NCBI RefSeq assembly: GCF_002775205.1
Contig: NC_036447.1
Location: 22,984,501 to 23,048,500, forward strand
Length of the DNA stretch: 64,000 bases
Origin: Xiphophorus maculatus
Lineage: Eukaryota; Chordata; Actinopteri; Cyprinodontiformes; Poeciliidae
Reading direction: 5' to 3'
The number at the start of each line of letters is the position of its first letter. Within the stretch, counting starts at the first letter, position 1. Below the pieces are notes generated by a model. It saw only the letters and a program-made list of their open reading frames with translations. It was not told where the DNA came from and did no database searches. Positions 36,401 to 47,699 of the stretch are shown piece after piece. A program made the translations under genes and the position numbers.

Positions 36401-37905
36401 TAGTTAAACACTTTATTGGAAAAACCTTAAATTAGAAGTCCCCCCTTTTTTTTCCTGTAATTGATGCATGTTGTGGGTAAAATACTGTGCGGTCACAAAT
36501 ACTCCACACCCGTCTTGTAAGGACGTGCTCTAACTGGATTGGTATCTGCTCGTAGGTGCGGTCTCTGGACGGCCAGCTGCACCCAGAGCGTCTGAAGGTG
36601 ATCACCCAGCAGGTGGAGGAGGAGCAGGCCCTCATCCAGAGCCAGACGCTGCTGCGGCTACAGCAGATCCACGCCGCCGCCGCCGACAGACAAACACACA
36701 GTCCTCAGGTCTGAAACGCTCCTCACTCCCGGCGGTCCCTGTGCTCCAGATAGATGAGAATCATTGGAGGGGAAATAAGATCTGGACTCTGGTTTCAATT
36801 TGATCTTCTGTCTTTCAGGTGCTGGCTCCGCCCACTCCGCCTGCCCCAACCCACCACCCCACTGTCATCGTCCCAGCTCCAACACTAAACCATCACGTCA
36901 CTGTGGTGACCATGAGCCCATCTGTCCACACCAGCACCGTGTCCACTTCCAGACAGAACCTGGACACCATTGTGCAGGTTGGAGCTTGTTCTAATGTGCA
37001 CCAACGCTAAAGCGCTAACTATAAACATCGGTTCTGCTAGCTCTAATGCTACCTATAAAAGTTAATTATGCTAACACTTAAGCACTAACTATAAACATTG
37101 GTTCTGCTACAGCGCTAACAATAGGCATTAGTTCTGCTAAAACACAAACTATAAACAATGGTTCCGCTAGCTCTAAAACACTAACTCTAAAAAAATTGTT
37201 CTGCTAAAGTGCTAACTATGAACATTAGTTCTGCTAACTCTAAAACACCAACTTTAAACATTAGGTCCGCTAATTCTAACCGCTAGTTATAAAAGTTGGT
37301 TACGCTAACACTAACCACTGGTTCCGCTACAGTGCTAACAATAGGCATTAGTTCTGATAAAACACTAACTATAAACAATGGTTCTACTAACGCTAAAGCA
37401 CTAACTATAAGTATGAGTTCTGCTAAAGCGTTATCTATAAACATTAGTTTTTCTAATGTTGAGGGGTTACACTATCATGGTTTTTAGCCGAAACTAATGC
37501 TAAAGTGCTAAATTCAACCACTGAACTTTATTCAATTGAGAGCTTACAAAACAGCTGAGAAAATTATAGCGTTTTACACTTTGTCCAGGGGAATTAATTT
37601 AGGGGAAGCTACGCACGCTAAATGTTTTGAAAACTAGCCAAAATGCTAAACAGCTAAGCAAAAAAAAACTAGTTCCGCAGTTAGCAGATTTGCGGAAGTG
37701 TGCCCACCTCTGGTAACGATGTTACTGTTTTTTGCTCATCCCCTCCCAGGCCATCCAGCACATTGAGCGCACCCAGGAGAGAAGAGGCAGCTCCGAGGAC
37801 GAGCAGAGGAGAGCAGTCATCGTCAGCCCCACCCACGTCGCCATGGACACCGCCTGCTCGGACACAGACACGGACACGGAGGGTGAAGACTGTTTGATGA
37901 ACTGA
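30410..37905 (+). CDS. tfap4: Transcription factor AP-4 (TFAP4), bHLH leucine zipper
   Basis: Seven exons join in frame: 30,410-30,498, 33,753-33,918, 34,043-34,141, 35,367-35,537, 36,556-36,708, 36,819-36,977 and 37,750-37,905. They give 330 residues, against 338 in human. The basic region and helix-loop-helix span about residues 46-105, with basic residues RRIRREIANSNERRRMQ at 46-62 contacting E-box DNA. A leucine-zipper region runs from about 100 to 120, and a second zipper from about 140 to 200. SPKRRR at 124-129 is a probable nuclear signal. A proline- and histidine-rich part (THHPTVIVP) and a conserved VSTSRQNLDTIVQAIQHIE stretch follow, then an acidic tail rich in D and T. AP-4 forms homodimers in the nucleus that bind CAGCTG and control growth genes. 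The glutamine-rich stretch of the human protein is shorter here. The start ATG is the first in exon 1 and begins MDYVRMPTEKI, close to the family. Confidence 0.97.
33115..33505 (-). mobile_element. LINE fragment with reverse-transcriptase remnant in tfap4 intron 1
   Basis: The plus strand starts with the common fish phrase GCTGATTTGTACAGCACATTTCAGCAACACGGC. The minus-strand frame reads LQCHIKTVTKSAFLKNISRIRELMSQ in two adjoining parts, typical of the C-terminal part of L2/Rex1-type LINE reverse transcriptases. The frame then degenerates. It is a 5'-truncated, decayed copy and not a host gene. Confidence 0.65.
37000..37465 (+). repeat. Degenerate minisatellite in last tfap4 intron
   Basis: About 28-30 bp units built on CTAACTATAAACATTAGTTCTGCTAA recur roughly 15 times with many changes. 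A larger unit is visible: the stretch at 37,111-37,164 recurs almost unchanged at 37,327-37,385, 216 bp further on. The open frame across it is a repeat artefact. Unit length is irregular, with no unique spacers, so this is not a CRISPR array. Confidence 0.85.
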
Positions 37906-38545
37906 CCCGCCCCCACCCTGAACTCCTGCCTATCCCCGCCCCTCCAACACGCACACAAACACTTAAGACACCCTACTCACTGTAAGATTCCCTCCAGGAG
38001 CTTGACTACTCATGTTAATCTGTCTTTGGCATTACCTAAACTCCTAAATCCAGTGGTTTAAGCTCTGCGTCAAGTTTTGTACTGTAATTTTTCAGAGTAT
38101 TGAAGAGGTAGGAAGGTCAGCGTGCAGGATCCATTGGATCTCTGCAGCTACTTGAATAATCAAACGGTCTACTTGTAGAAAAAAAGAAAAAAAAAAGGCT
38201 GTCTGCCCCGTTGTTTCTCGTTTGTGCGTGCTCTCCATATAGTCCCAGAATCATCGTCGCCCTCTTTCTGTCACTCCTGACAGTGCAGCTACAATCTAAT
38301 GGAGTCAATTTATCAGAAAGATGAATGTAACGACACAATAAGCAAGGAGATCCTTATTCACATGTTTTGTTTGTCGTATATTTCTGGTGGCTGTCAAATC
38401 TTAAGCTATTAAATACTAAATTTAAAAATTTGAACCTACACATAAAATCTTTCTTACTTGAAGAAAAGAAAAAAAGCTGTTTTTAAACTCTAAATAAGCC
38501 TTTAGAAATAAGCTGAATTCCTTCTCTGGTCTTTCAGTTTAGATG

Positions 38546-38549
<4 letters not shown>

Positions 38550-38600
<51 letters not shown>

Positions 38601-38625
38601 ACTTATATATATATATGTACTTATA

Positions 38626-38648
<23 letters not shown>
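38550..38648. repeat. Compound TA microsatellite
   Basis: Runs of TA interrupted twice by ATGTGTACTT- or ATGTACTT-type words, followed by a poly-T run. A smaller TA tract occurs at about 40,898-40,928. Confidence 0.95.
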
Positions 38649-38656
<8 letters not shown>

Positions 38657-39693
38657 TTTAATTAAGTGTCAGGGTCGCCAATCGTTGAAGGTTTTGTCCT
38701 AATTTAAAATTAGTCGACTTTTCTTTTACCATTTTTTTGTTTGTTTGTTCTTAACAGGAGGGAGGAGAAAAACGCACCATTACGTTTTTAACTTGATGTC
38801 GGCTTGTTGCATGAAAAACATTCAGGTGCCGCATTTTTGTAAATAAGCGATCAACCCGAGACGGTTTGACTGAATCAGACTCTTTGGAATCTACAAATAT
38901 TTCCATCGAAGTTCTGAAACAGATGGGCATGAATCATGTTTCCAGCATTTCCCCCCAAGGGCCTGAATCCACCATCTGGTCTTGGTGACTATGCACTAGA
39001 GATGTTGGGATTTATGCAATTCCATCTTTTGTACATTTATTGTTCTTTTTTTTTTTTTTTTTTTTGTCGCTATCATTTAAACATAGGGTGAAGTTCTCTA
39101 TGCACCGTGTATGAAACTTGACGTGTTTAAATGGAAGAATGTAGTACTTAAGAGGTGCTTGTTTTAGTCGTCACCGTGGTGATCTGCAGGGGCGCAACGA
39201 GCCGAGGCCAAATGTACCTGCAATAAGTCACCTTTCCTTTGCTTTTGTTTTGTTTTTTTTCCCCCCAGAGATTTAGTCAGATATTATGTTGAACTCGACA
39301 ACACAGGAGAAAATTTCTGGTGTCGTGTCTTTTCAAAAAAAAAAAAAAAAAAAGCAAATGCCACAAAGCAAAGTTTAACCAGCAATAGATTCCCATAGTT
39401 TGATAACGTTGAGTAAAAATACAACGGTGTCACAGTTTGTGCAGAATGTTTCTTTTTTAAATCTCAAAACAACAGCAACAGCAATCCCTGCTAGTGATAT
39501 GTGCAAAATTAGACTGTTTTATTTTTTTTCTGACCCGAAACAAATGAGGAGTATAAGAGTCTTCTTTAAGCCAGCTGTCCGGCAGAGCACAGCAACGGGT
39601 GGAAGGACAGTCGGCTATATATGCGTATTTTTATTTTATTTTTTTACACGTAGTTTGGCTATAGAAGAGAACTTTATTTACAAACGCATCCGG

Positions 39694-40092
39694 TAACTTC
39701 AGCGACTGTGGAGGCACCAGGCACGGACCAGTTTGTTTGGTAGAAACTGTTTTATGTGCTTCTGTTTACAAAAACAACAGCAGCAAATTATTCCAGCAGC
39801 TGCTAAGATAATATATTTATCCGTTATACTTATGATGAATAACCGTTTGTTTTTTGGGGTTAGGGAGTAAATGGAGAGGTTTGTTGGCGATGCAAGAAGA
39901 AAGGGAGCGATTTCCATTTTCATCCGGAGAAAACTCAAGTACTTAACGTGGCAATTTATTAATAATACATCTAAAGCACAGGTTCCGCATATTGGAAGAA
40001 TTTTCTTGTTTTTAGATGGTAACGCCTCAAACTTAAATATTCCTTTGAACGGATAACCGGCCCATGCCTGGTGCCTCCATTTTCTGAAGTTA
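39694..40092. mobile_element. MITE-like element with about 35-bp terminal inverted repeats
   Basis: The left arm at 39,694-39,729 (TAACTTCAGCGACTGTGGAG then GCACCAGGCACGGACC) and the reverse complement of 40,059-40,092 (TAACTTCAGAAAATGGAGGC then ACCAGGCATGGGCC) agree at most positions. About 330 bp of non-coding sequence lies between. A TA at each end could be a Tc1/mariner-type duplication, but no longer target duplication is evident. Confidence 0.65.
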
Positions 40093-40897
40093 CTTCCAAG
40101 AAAACAGGAGTCGGAGTGTTTTTTTTTTCCCAGCTAAAGTACAAACATAGACTGTAACTCTTTAATTAATTTAGGGAAACAAATCGATTTACAAAAGAGA
40201 CAAATTTAACCTTACAGGGCTTTAGCGGGAAAACCGAAACCCGAGCATCAGAAACACTAACAGCGAAGTTTTTGACGTTGAAAAGCTGAAGAGAATTGCA
40301 GATGTGCCACACATATCCCCCCCGCCCCACTGCGTCCCGCGCAGCCCCATCTCTCCTGGTTTTCTTTTTGAAATGCCCCCCTGCACCTCATGTTACTTTG
40401 CTCGTGTTTCTGCTGGGACTCTGACTGGAACCCCCCCGCCCCCCGTGCTGCAAAGCCTCTCTCCTGTCATACTCGATTTGAGTCGCTGATTTGATGCTGT
40501 AAACATTCCTTCGTTTGGATTCGTTCCTGTCTATTGATGTTGTGTGTTCTTTTGCCAACCAAATGCATCTTTTTTATTTTTTATTTTCTTGTCTTAAAGT
40601 AGGTTTTTGTTATGATTTTTTTTGCATTCTGTGACACTGTCTTGTGTGGGATGTTTGGGTTTTGTTCACTCACTCATCAGCTGGTTAGAGTAGTATTTTC
40701 AAGCCAAACATGGTTGGGAAGACGGGGAGGGAGGGGATTACATATTGATTGTGAAGCTTTGTTGAAGGGTTTAGTGTCGCGCTGATCTCAGTTGATCCAC
40801 AGCCTAAATCTCAGGTGTGGTTATCAGTCGGAAAATCGCTTCACCCTGTCATGTTTCTGTACATTTTGTTGGCAGCGAGGCTGTTCTTTTGATGAAT

Positions 40898-40928
<31 letters not shown>

Positions 40929-41560
40929 GAAGCACTTGTTCTGTACTGCCTAAATCATTTTTTTGTTTCTCTCTTGCTGCCTTTTATGTTTTCTAAGCTG
41001 TTTTCCGTGATGCAGTTTAACCTCTGTCGTTTGGCTCTTTAGTCTTTTTTTGTCTCCTGTTTTCCATTTATAGTGACAAGACTTTTTTTATATATATTTT
41101 GTGTGACTTAATTTTTTTTTCTCATCAGTCCAGGGCGATGCCAAGCTGTTATATTTTGTTTATTAAAAAAAAGGATGAACCGGCCTTTGTATAAAAAAAA
41201 AAAAAAAGAGTAAAAAAAAATAAATAAAATTTGTACTTTTTTATTACACTCCCTTGTTTCAGTTTTTTTTTTTACATATAAAACTGTCTGGCCACGAGGT
41301 GGCGACATTTTTTGCATTTTTAAAAGTTCTATTAAAGTTGGAATTGATTTTATTGTAGTTATTTGTTGGTAATTTAGCAAAATATGAACCAGTGAATCAA
41401 ACTGGGACTTATGGAGCTAAAACTGTCTCATAATTCACAAATACACAGCACGAGATTCACACTTGTATATCTTGATTTACAAGCTGTTTCTGGCCTGTGA
41501 GTTGCGCTGAGACTCCCCTGACGTCTCAATCCACAAATGTCTTTTTTCTTAACAAATGGT

Positions 41561-41595
41561 CTATCTGATTGGATGATCAGCAACCAATCAGATAG
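41561..41595. repeat. Perfect hairpin, 12-bp arms carrying CCAAT words
   Basis: CTATCTGATTGG at 41,561-41,572 and its exact inverse CCAATCAGATAG at 41,584-41,595, with an 11-base loop. Each arm contains a CCAAT box in opposite orientation. Confidence 0.9.
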
Positions 41596-41751
41596 CTTCC
41601 TTGTTTCACCCAATCATATGAACGAAGCCCCACGTTGGGGTAATCTATGTTTCAGCCAATCACGTTAACCCATTCCAACAGCGCTGTTGCCATAACGACA
41701 GCACCGACAGTTTAGACCTCTGCCTGGCTTCTGGCAGCGACAGAGGAGCTG
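41561..41751 (+). promoter_or_regulatory. CCAAT-rich promoter-like stretch with a donor-like GTAAGT
   Basis: Four CCAAT-type words (ATTGG near 41,568, then CCAAT near 41,584, 41,610 and 41,657) lie within 95 bp. They are followed by GC-richer sequence and GAGCTGTAAGTG at about 41,745-41,756, which could be a first-exon donor. I cannot find the gene it would serve; the closest plus-strand gene, srl, has its own TATA box. It could be an alternative start or chance. Confidence 0.3.
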
Positions 41752-42029
41752 TAAGTGAAATATCTATGTAATGTATTTAGCTATTTATCCCCACGTTATC
41801 ATTATTAAAGTTAAAAGATTTAATTGTGCAACTATCATCACAAGCTAGCGATTTAAGTGAGTAAGCTGTGCTACCGAGCTATGCTAGCGCATCTGCATGC
41901 TAATAGCGTCAGGCTAGTGTCTTTTTTTGTTTTGTTTTGTTTGTTTCCTTCCCTTTAGGGGTCTTTTGTGGGCTCTAGTGTCCCTTATATAAAAGTAGGC
42001 TGACAGGAGAAGGGGGAAGACATGCGGTA

Positions 42030-42110
42030 AATGTCGCCGGTCCGGGAATTGAACCCGCGTCGAGGACTCAAGGCCTCCAAACGTGGGTCGTGCTATCTCC
42101 TACGCCAATG
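42030..42110 (-). repeat. Fish interspersed repeat with tRNA-like box
   Basis: The phrase CCGGGAATTGAACCCGCGTCGAGGACTCAAGGCCTCC is, on the minus strand, a GGGTTCAATTCCCGG box like the B box of tRNA promoters. The phrase is familiar from many fish genomic sequences. It does not fold into a full tRNA that I can see, so I call it a SINE-like repeat. Confidence 0.4.
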
Positions 42111-42200
42111 GTCCCCAACCACCGGGCCGCGGACCGGTACCGGTCCGTGGACCAATTGGTACCGGGCCACGCAAGAAATAATTAAATACTTCTGTTTTGT
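42111..42200 (+). mobile_element. hAT-like transposon end
   Basis: GGTCCCCAACCACCGGGCCGCGGACCGG and what follows is the familiar end of a vertebrate DNA transposon family usually placed in hAT. A perfect 16-bp palindrome GGACCGGTACCGGTCC lies at 42,131-42,146. The other end of the element was not located. Confidence 0.55.
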
Positions 42201-43107
42201 GTATTGAGTCTGGAGGATCTTTTATTTTGAAAATCCTTTAACCGGATTATGCCGGTTACGTCTTGAGCGTCAACATTGAGCCCACAAGCAGCAGAATGAT
42301 TTAGAAACAACAGCATCAGTGTCGGTGCGCGCGCAATTTGTGGCTGCAGCAAATGTGGTTTGAACATGCTCTCAAAAGAAAAAGGCAGTATTTCTGTGAT
42401 AAGCGGTAGTTCTCATCATCTATGGACAGATAAGGAAACAAAAAGAATTTGGCTAAAAGTTCTAAACTTGATGAGAACCCAAAATGCTTTATGTGTGCTC
42501 GCTTCATTACGTGGACAAAAAGCCAACAGAAGAAAACCCGCATCTGCAGCCGGAGCAACTGAGTCAATGAAGTAACTAGACATGCTAGTGCAGGTTTCTT
42601 GTGGCCACTTTTTTAAGTGACCAACCCACCTCTCTATAGCTGGAGGTAGCAGTAAAGCAATATTGCCACGTTTAAGCTGTGATATCTAGTATTCCTACAT
42701 ATTTTATAGCCTAAAATCTCTGAGGTAAGCCGGTTAGCAAGGTGCTAACATGCAAACAAATGACGGCTCTGGTTTGCAGCGGAAGTCGCACCCATAATTC
42801 ACGCAAAGCCTCATGGCGGCTAGGAATAAGGTGGATAGATTTATTTAGCTTGGACTTTCTTTTGTCACACCTGAATGCTTCAGCTCACAAGAAACATTTT
42901 AGCGCCATACCTTGTCGGCCTGAAAAATGACCTAATCCGGGTTCCTTCGTTTGGATTTGTACGTTTAAAACAAAACGTAGCTAGCCAGACCACCTGGCTC
43001 GGTGAAAACACATTTCCTCATTGGTAAATTATGAATTACACGTGATTACCGACATTTTTTGCAAAGCTGGGGTCAATTTTATTGGCACCATGCATCCCTA
43101 CTGCCAG

Positions 43108-43165
43108 GTCCAGTTTATTTAAATAGCAGATATCATACACAAAGCAACACAATGTGTTTTCCATC
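43108..43165 (+). repeat. Small fragment of a common fish repeat
   Basis: CAGTTTATTTAAATAGCAGATATCATACACAAAGC is close to a phrase common in fish genomes. It is short and isolated. Confidence 0.4.
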
Positions 43166-43169
43166 AAAA

Positions 43170-45390
43170 ATAAAAATGCAATTGCAAAGGAAAATTGTTC
43201 CTAACATCAAAAGGGTGATAAACTTTGGAAACGTACATTGGCAAAATACACACACTATGACATTTATCAAAAACAAGATGGTCCAAAATGAGATTAAGAC
43301 TGAATTTTGTGAAAAAGCTCTGTCGTGGCCATTTATGTAAAAGTTTTGTAGTTTAAAATTTCTACCAATTTTGTTTTGTTCTTTGGGTAGTTGGAATATA
43401 TTTAAGTTAATTTAGAATCAAAATTTGTAATTAATTTTTATATTTGGAATTATTTAGATTACGTTGTGAATTGTTAGACCCGCCCACCAATTTGAGTAAT
43501 TAAGAACACACTGGGTGCTGGGTGGATTGTTTGGTGGACGTCTGGTGTGGACAGGAGGTTTCTGTAGAATGATTTTTTGACCACTGGGATACTTGAACAC
43601 TTATTTACACCTTCAAACATTAAATTGAGAGTTTGTTTTTTTTTTTTCAACTAAATTACAAGACCTTTATTTCAACTTTAACAATAAATGAATCAAGTCA
43701 AAGTGCGTACAAATCCCAAACCACCAGTTACCACCCACAGCCTTTATTGGAGTTTTTTTTTTTGCTTTTTTGGAACGAAAGGCTGCGACAAGCTCGATAT
43801 GTTTGTCACTTACTTCAGAGAGTGATTTACACATGGGATTATATATTTGAAGCCTTTATTTCTTGGCTTACAGATAACTAGTAACTAGGGTGCTCATAGA
43901 AAACTTAGTGGAACAAATATTTTGGTAGGAAATTCTGCACCAGAAACATGAATATTTCTACTCTAGGTGGATTATAAAGCAAAATACATTAAATAATTTG
44001 GGGAAGCACATAAGCGTAACTTCCTGAAGGACTGTTGTGGACAAGTCCCCACCAACTTTGGCATGACGGGGACAGTCCCCACCAATATTTCATGCACTTT
44101 TTTTTCTTTATGTGCCTGCATCTATGTAACTCGGCAGCAGCTGCACGTTGTATTCAAAGCTTTAACAGCCAGGTAATGCATTTTAAAATAACTTTGGAAA
44201 ACGTAAATGGCAAGTCCGCTCAGTGATCTAGTGGATTGGACATCACGTGACTTGCTGTGCTCGCCGTGGCAGTGCGCCACATGCGCTGTTGCTTTGCATT
44301 GAGTCAGGAATATCGGTGGTCGGGGAAATGACATAATCACTGACCAATTGTTCCTAGAACAATGGGAAGGATGTGCAGTCAGGGAATAAAATCTCCACAT
44401 CCTCCATATTTTGTATTTGTATTAATTTACATATATTTGTTTACAAAGTACTCAACAATTTTCACCTTCAATCCGTTTCTCTCTTCAGTCACTGAGCGAA
44501 GCTGGGACTTTATCAAAAAGAAGAAGTCTTTATTCAATGTACAAATATTGAGTTGTTGCTGACATTTTGCTGCAGTACAAGCTGATGACGTCAGTACAGT
44601 GCTTTCTACTTAGCCTTGATTTGTGAGATCAGACACTGATGTTTGTCTAGAAAGCCTGGCTAATACAAGCCAACAGAAAACACAGACTTTATTAAGTTGA
44701 GGTTAGGACTTTGTACAAACCAGTCAAGTTCTTTACCACATTTTTCATCCTACTCTTTGTGGACTGTTTTGGGTACTGGTGACCAATGAAGCTAGGCAAA
44801 AATTCAAACTGGAAGACTTTCTCCATCTCCCCTGCTCAGCCAATCACATCATCCTTCCCATCCTATCGGGCCGGTCGTCTGCTCTTCTCCTTCAATCATC
44901 AGACATCGCTCCCTTGCTAAGGTCCTGTCTTCACCTACTCCTCGGCTGAGCTTCAACCCTCCTCTACCCCTCTCCCGCCTTCAACTCTCGACTTTTTCCA
45001 ATATCCCTTCATTCCTTCGGTATTCTCTTCACCACCAGTGTCTGGGCACTGGGGGAAGCCCTCTAATTTTCATCCACAGCGGCTCATCCGCTCTGACGGC
45101 AGTTACTAGCACCAGGGATTAAAATTAGTGCTTGCCAATTGAAGTCGCTAATAGCTACTTTCTTTCTGTGTGAATCTTAACAGGTTGAATTAATGTTGGC
45201 AGAGAAAGGGGCAACATCTGAACTGTTGCCAAAAAATTTGGGAGCATAAAATTTCCCAAACTGTCTTGATATGCTGAAGCATTAAGAGTCCTGTTTACTA
45301 AATCTAAGAGTCTGAAACCCAGCTGCTAAAAAAACAACAGCACAGCATAATCCACTCTGCACCAAACCTTTTACTTAACACTATGCGGCG
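43170..45390. other. Stretch without a supported gene
   Basis: No exon chain is visible; the open frames are short and unlike known families. A pyrimidine-rich tract lies at about 44,860-45,010. No further signal is recognisable. Confidence 0.5.
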
Positions 45391-45609
45391 AGGTAAGTGA
45401 TTTTCACCTGGTTACTGGTAAACATGTAGCCTGGCCATGGCTTTCCTGTGCAATTTTGCTTGATTCTGATCTCCCTTCAGTGCCCCGTGTGGGCTGTCTT
45501 TCATTGATCGAGATTTTTCTGATAGAATTTCTACCAGGCCAGTTAACGGACAGAAGGTGAAGTTATCAACGATAATGTCGATTTTCTGCGCTGTTTTATA
45601 ATTGCATTT

Positions 45610-45905
45610 TGCCCGTAGTTTTAGCAATGGCAGTGGAGGAAGTGAAATAACTAAATATTGAATTAACAGCCGCCTCGTTCAGCCTGGCTCTTCTCTCTCC
45701 ACTGTGAGGGTTGGTTGTTTACAGCACAGGCAATTTCTGGTAAGCTCACACTGGCGCATTTCATATGCAACGACCAAACGTCAGCAATTAGGTAAAATTT
45801 AAAACTTCAACAAAGTCAGCAAACAATCGTTTCTCAATAGCCGAGGGTCCTGACCCTCTGTACAAAGTAAAGCATAGAACAAGGGGCAGGTTGTTACCAG
45901 GCTAG
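45610..45905 (+). repeat. Dispersed repeat, copy 2 (partner at 9,195-9,470)
   Basis: Same phrase order as copy 1 (GTAGTTTTAGCAATGGCAGT, GGTTGTTTACAGC, AGCATAGAAC, TTACCAGGCTA), same orientation, diverged. The minus-strand frame at 45,412-45,627 overlaps it and is not a gene. Confidence 0.6.
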
Positions 45906-46469
45906 CAAACCTAGAGTTCTCAGCTGGATAGCCTGGCAGAGAATCCTGATTTGTTACTGAAGTTAACACATTTTAGCTGATCTATGTTCCAGTGGTGGCG
46001 TACTTTACACCCATACAGCTTCTGCTGTGCAGTTGTCTTCGTGATGTTAGGCTGCTTAGCCGTGCTCTGTGATTTTACAAAACACTTTAAGGGTAAAAAT
46101 TGGCCATTGGAGTTATTCCAAAGATGGCATCCTAACACAGTACTAGACTGGAATTCTCTGAGCTAAAGAGCTACCAACGTTTTTACACAAGTTCGTAGAA
46201 GCAGACTGTTTATACCGATGTGTTATATTTTAAAAACTCTTGACCCTGGAAGTGGTTGAAAAACCTGAATTCAGCAACATGGAAAGGTGAGTTAACACTA
46301 TTGGCACTATAGTGTATTCTATGTTGTAAACACTCTCCAGAATTTGTTGTGCGTCAAAATTACTGAGTGACTATCTGCATTAAAAGGCGTTGTTCAGAGA
46401 CGTGTGATCTCTGAGCCGAATTGTAATGTACTGGTAAAATGTTTGGGCATGTGTTGTCAAGGTTACTTA

Positions 46470-46553
46470 CGGCAAGCAACGTAAATGATAACACCGAGCA
46501 GAAGAAGAGATAGAAGTCCAAAGGCAACTGTGCCAACTTTGTCCAGTTGAAGT
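46470..46553 (-). other. Orphan exon candidate encoding a transmembrane segment
   Basis: An 84-base minus-strand block with a good acceptor (TTATACACAG) at its start and a full-consensus GTAAGT donor at its end. It reads in one frame as LDKVGTVAFGLLSLLLGVII followed by YVACR: a charged start, about 20 hydrophobic residues and a basic stop-transfer end. Phase is 1 to 1, common for exons of cell-surface receptors. I found no partner exons nearby, so it may be a lone exon of a decayed or fast-evolving receptor gene, or a chance match. The flanking minus-strand frame is open but unremarkable. Confidence 0.35.
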
Positions 46554-47179
46554 CCTGTGTATAAACATATGTGATATAAATCACCTCAGAGATATAAACT
46601 TCAAATATAACGCATAAAAAAAATTCCTTAGAAAATACATAAAGACAACAAAGCAAAAAATGTTCTAAGGAAATACAAAAGATAAAACGTACAATCTATT
46701 CAAAAATTAGAAGAGCCTGCTGATTATTTAAAATTGTAGTTACTGGGCAAATAAATAGGCAAGTTTAAATTTTACTACATTATTAATTTTTCAAGTCTTT
46801 ATTGCTTTATGGTGTTAATGCTTCACTGAAATAGAAGAGAATAATTTGATGAAACATGGGTTAAAAACATATTTCAAACAAAATATTTGATGCAAAGATT
46901 TTCAGCAGCTGGTTTGACGTGACCAAGATTTTGCATTACAGCACCAAAACGTTTTACAAATTTTTTTCATTGGAAAAACATCATATATAATCTGCTTAAC
47001 AAACACTCCCTCACTTTTCTCTCCTTCTGAATCAACTAAAAGGTTCCTGAATGGTTCTTCACCTCTTTTGTCCAAAAAGACTCTCCAGTTGGCTTCAGAA
47101 GAAACTGGTTGACGTCAGCCATTACAAGGAAAGAGGAGAAAGCATGACTTTAAGCTTCATGCACTGCTGCAAGTGCAAG

Positions 47180-47500
47180 TGAAAATGTATTTATATAGCA
47201 CCTCAAGAATATAAAAACTGACATAAAAGGCAGCAGTCTAGTCAGCCCCGGCTCCACCAATGTACCCCACCTCCAGACCTGGCTCCAGAGTGGGGTCTGG
47301 GCGAGGGAACACCGTCTCCAAGGGTCGTATTCATCATAAGGGGTCTTTGGCCTGCACTTGGTCTGGTTCCTCACCTAGTACCTGTCTGCATTGGGTGACC
47401 AAACCAGGGGCATGAAGCCCCAGACAGCATAGCTCCTTGGATCACTGGGACACTCAAACCCTTCCACCATGGTAAGGTGATAGCCCTTGGAAGGGATGTG
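47180..47500 (-). mobile_element. LINE tail fragment (Rex3/RTE-like)
   Basis: The phrase at 47,445-47,490 (GACACTCAAACCCTTCCACCATGGTAAGGTGATAGCCC) resembles the 3' part of Rex3-type fish LINEs. The minus frame at 47,150-47,374 matches a familiar repeat-derived reading (WRWGTLVEPGL). It is truncated with no intact coding. The family call is from memory and unchecked. A TG/TA microsatellite follows at about 47,505-47,590. Confidence 0.45.
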
Positions 47501-47699
47501 TAGGTGTGTGCATGTTTATATACAGTATGTATGTGTGTATGCATTTATATGTGTCTATGTACTGTATATATATGTGTGTGTGTATATATATTAAGTAACT
47601 TACTAATTATTTAAGAAAAAGAGAGATAGAGGAACAAAAAGCTGTATTTTTAATTGGTTTTGAACATGAGGAAACGAGTACAATGTTCAAGCTTCAATT

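Larger units (their letters stand above)
37906..41240 (+). other. tfap4: tfap4 3' UTR and downstream sequence
   Basis: No further gene is visible. AATAAA signals overlap at 41,219-41,228, followed by a T-rich stretch, and could end a 3.3 kb 3' UTR; an earlier end is possible. The stretch holds a compound TA microsatellite (38,550-38,648), a poly-T run near 39,048-39,065, a poly-A run near 39,336-39,354, and a MITE-like inverted repeat pair. Confidence 0.5.

Noticed and set aside
37000..37465. CRISPR-like spaced repeats
   Set aside because: The units are degenerate, adjacent and irregular in a vertebrate intron, without unique spacers or cas genes; it is a minisatellite.
42030..42110. tRNA gene on the minus strand
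   Set aside because: A B-box-like word is present, but I cannot fold a full cloverleaf. The phrase belongs to a common interspersed repeat.
47037..47123. Small minus-strand frame starting MADVNQFLLKPTGESFW
   Set aside because: Only 28 codons, no recognised family and no splice context; too short to support.
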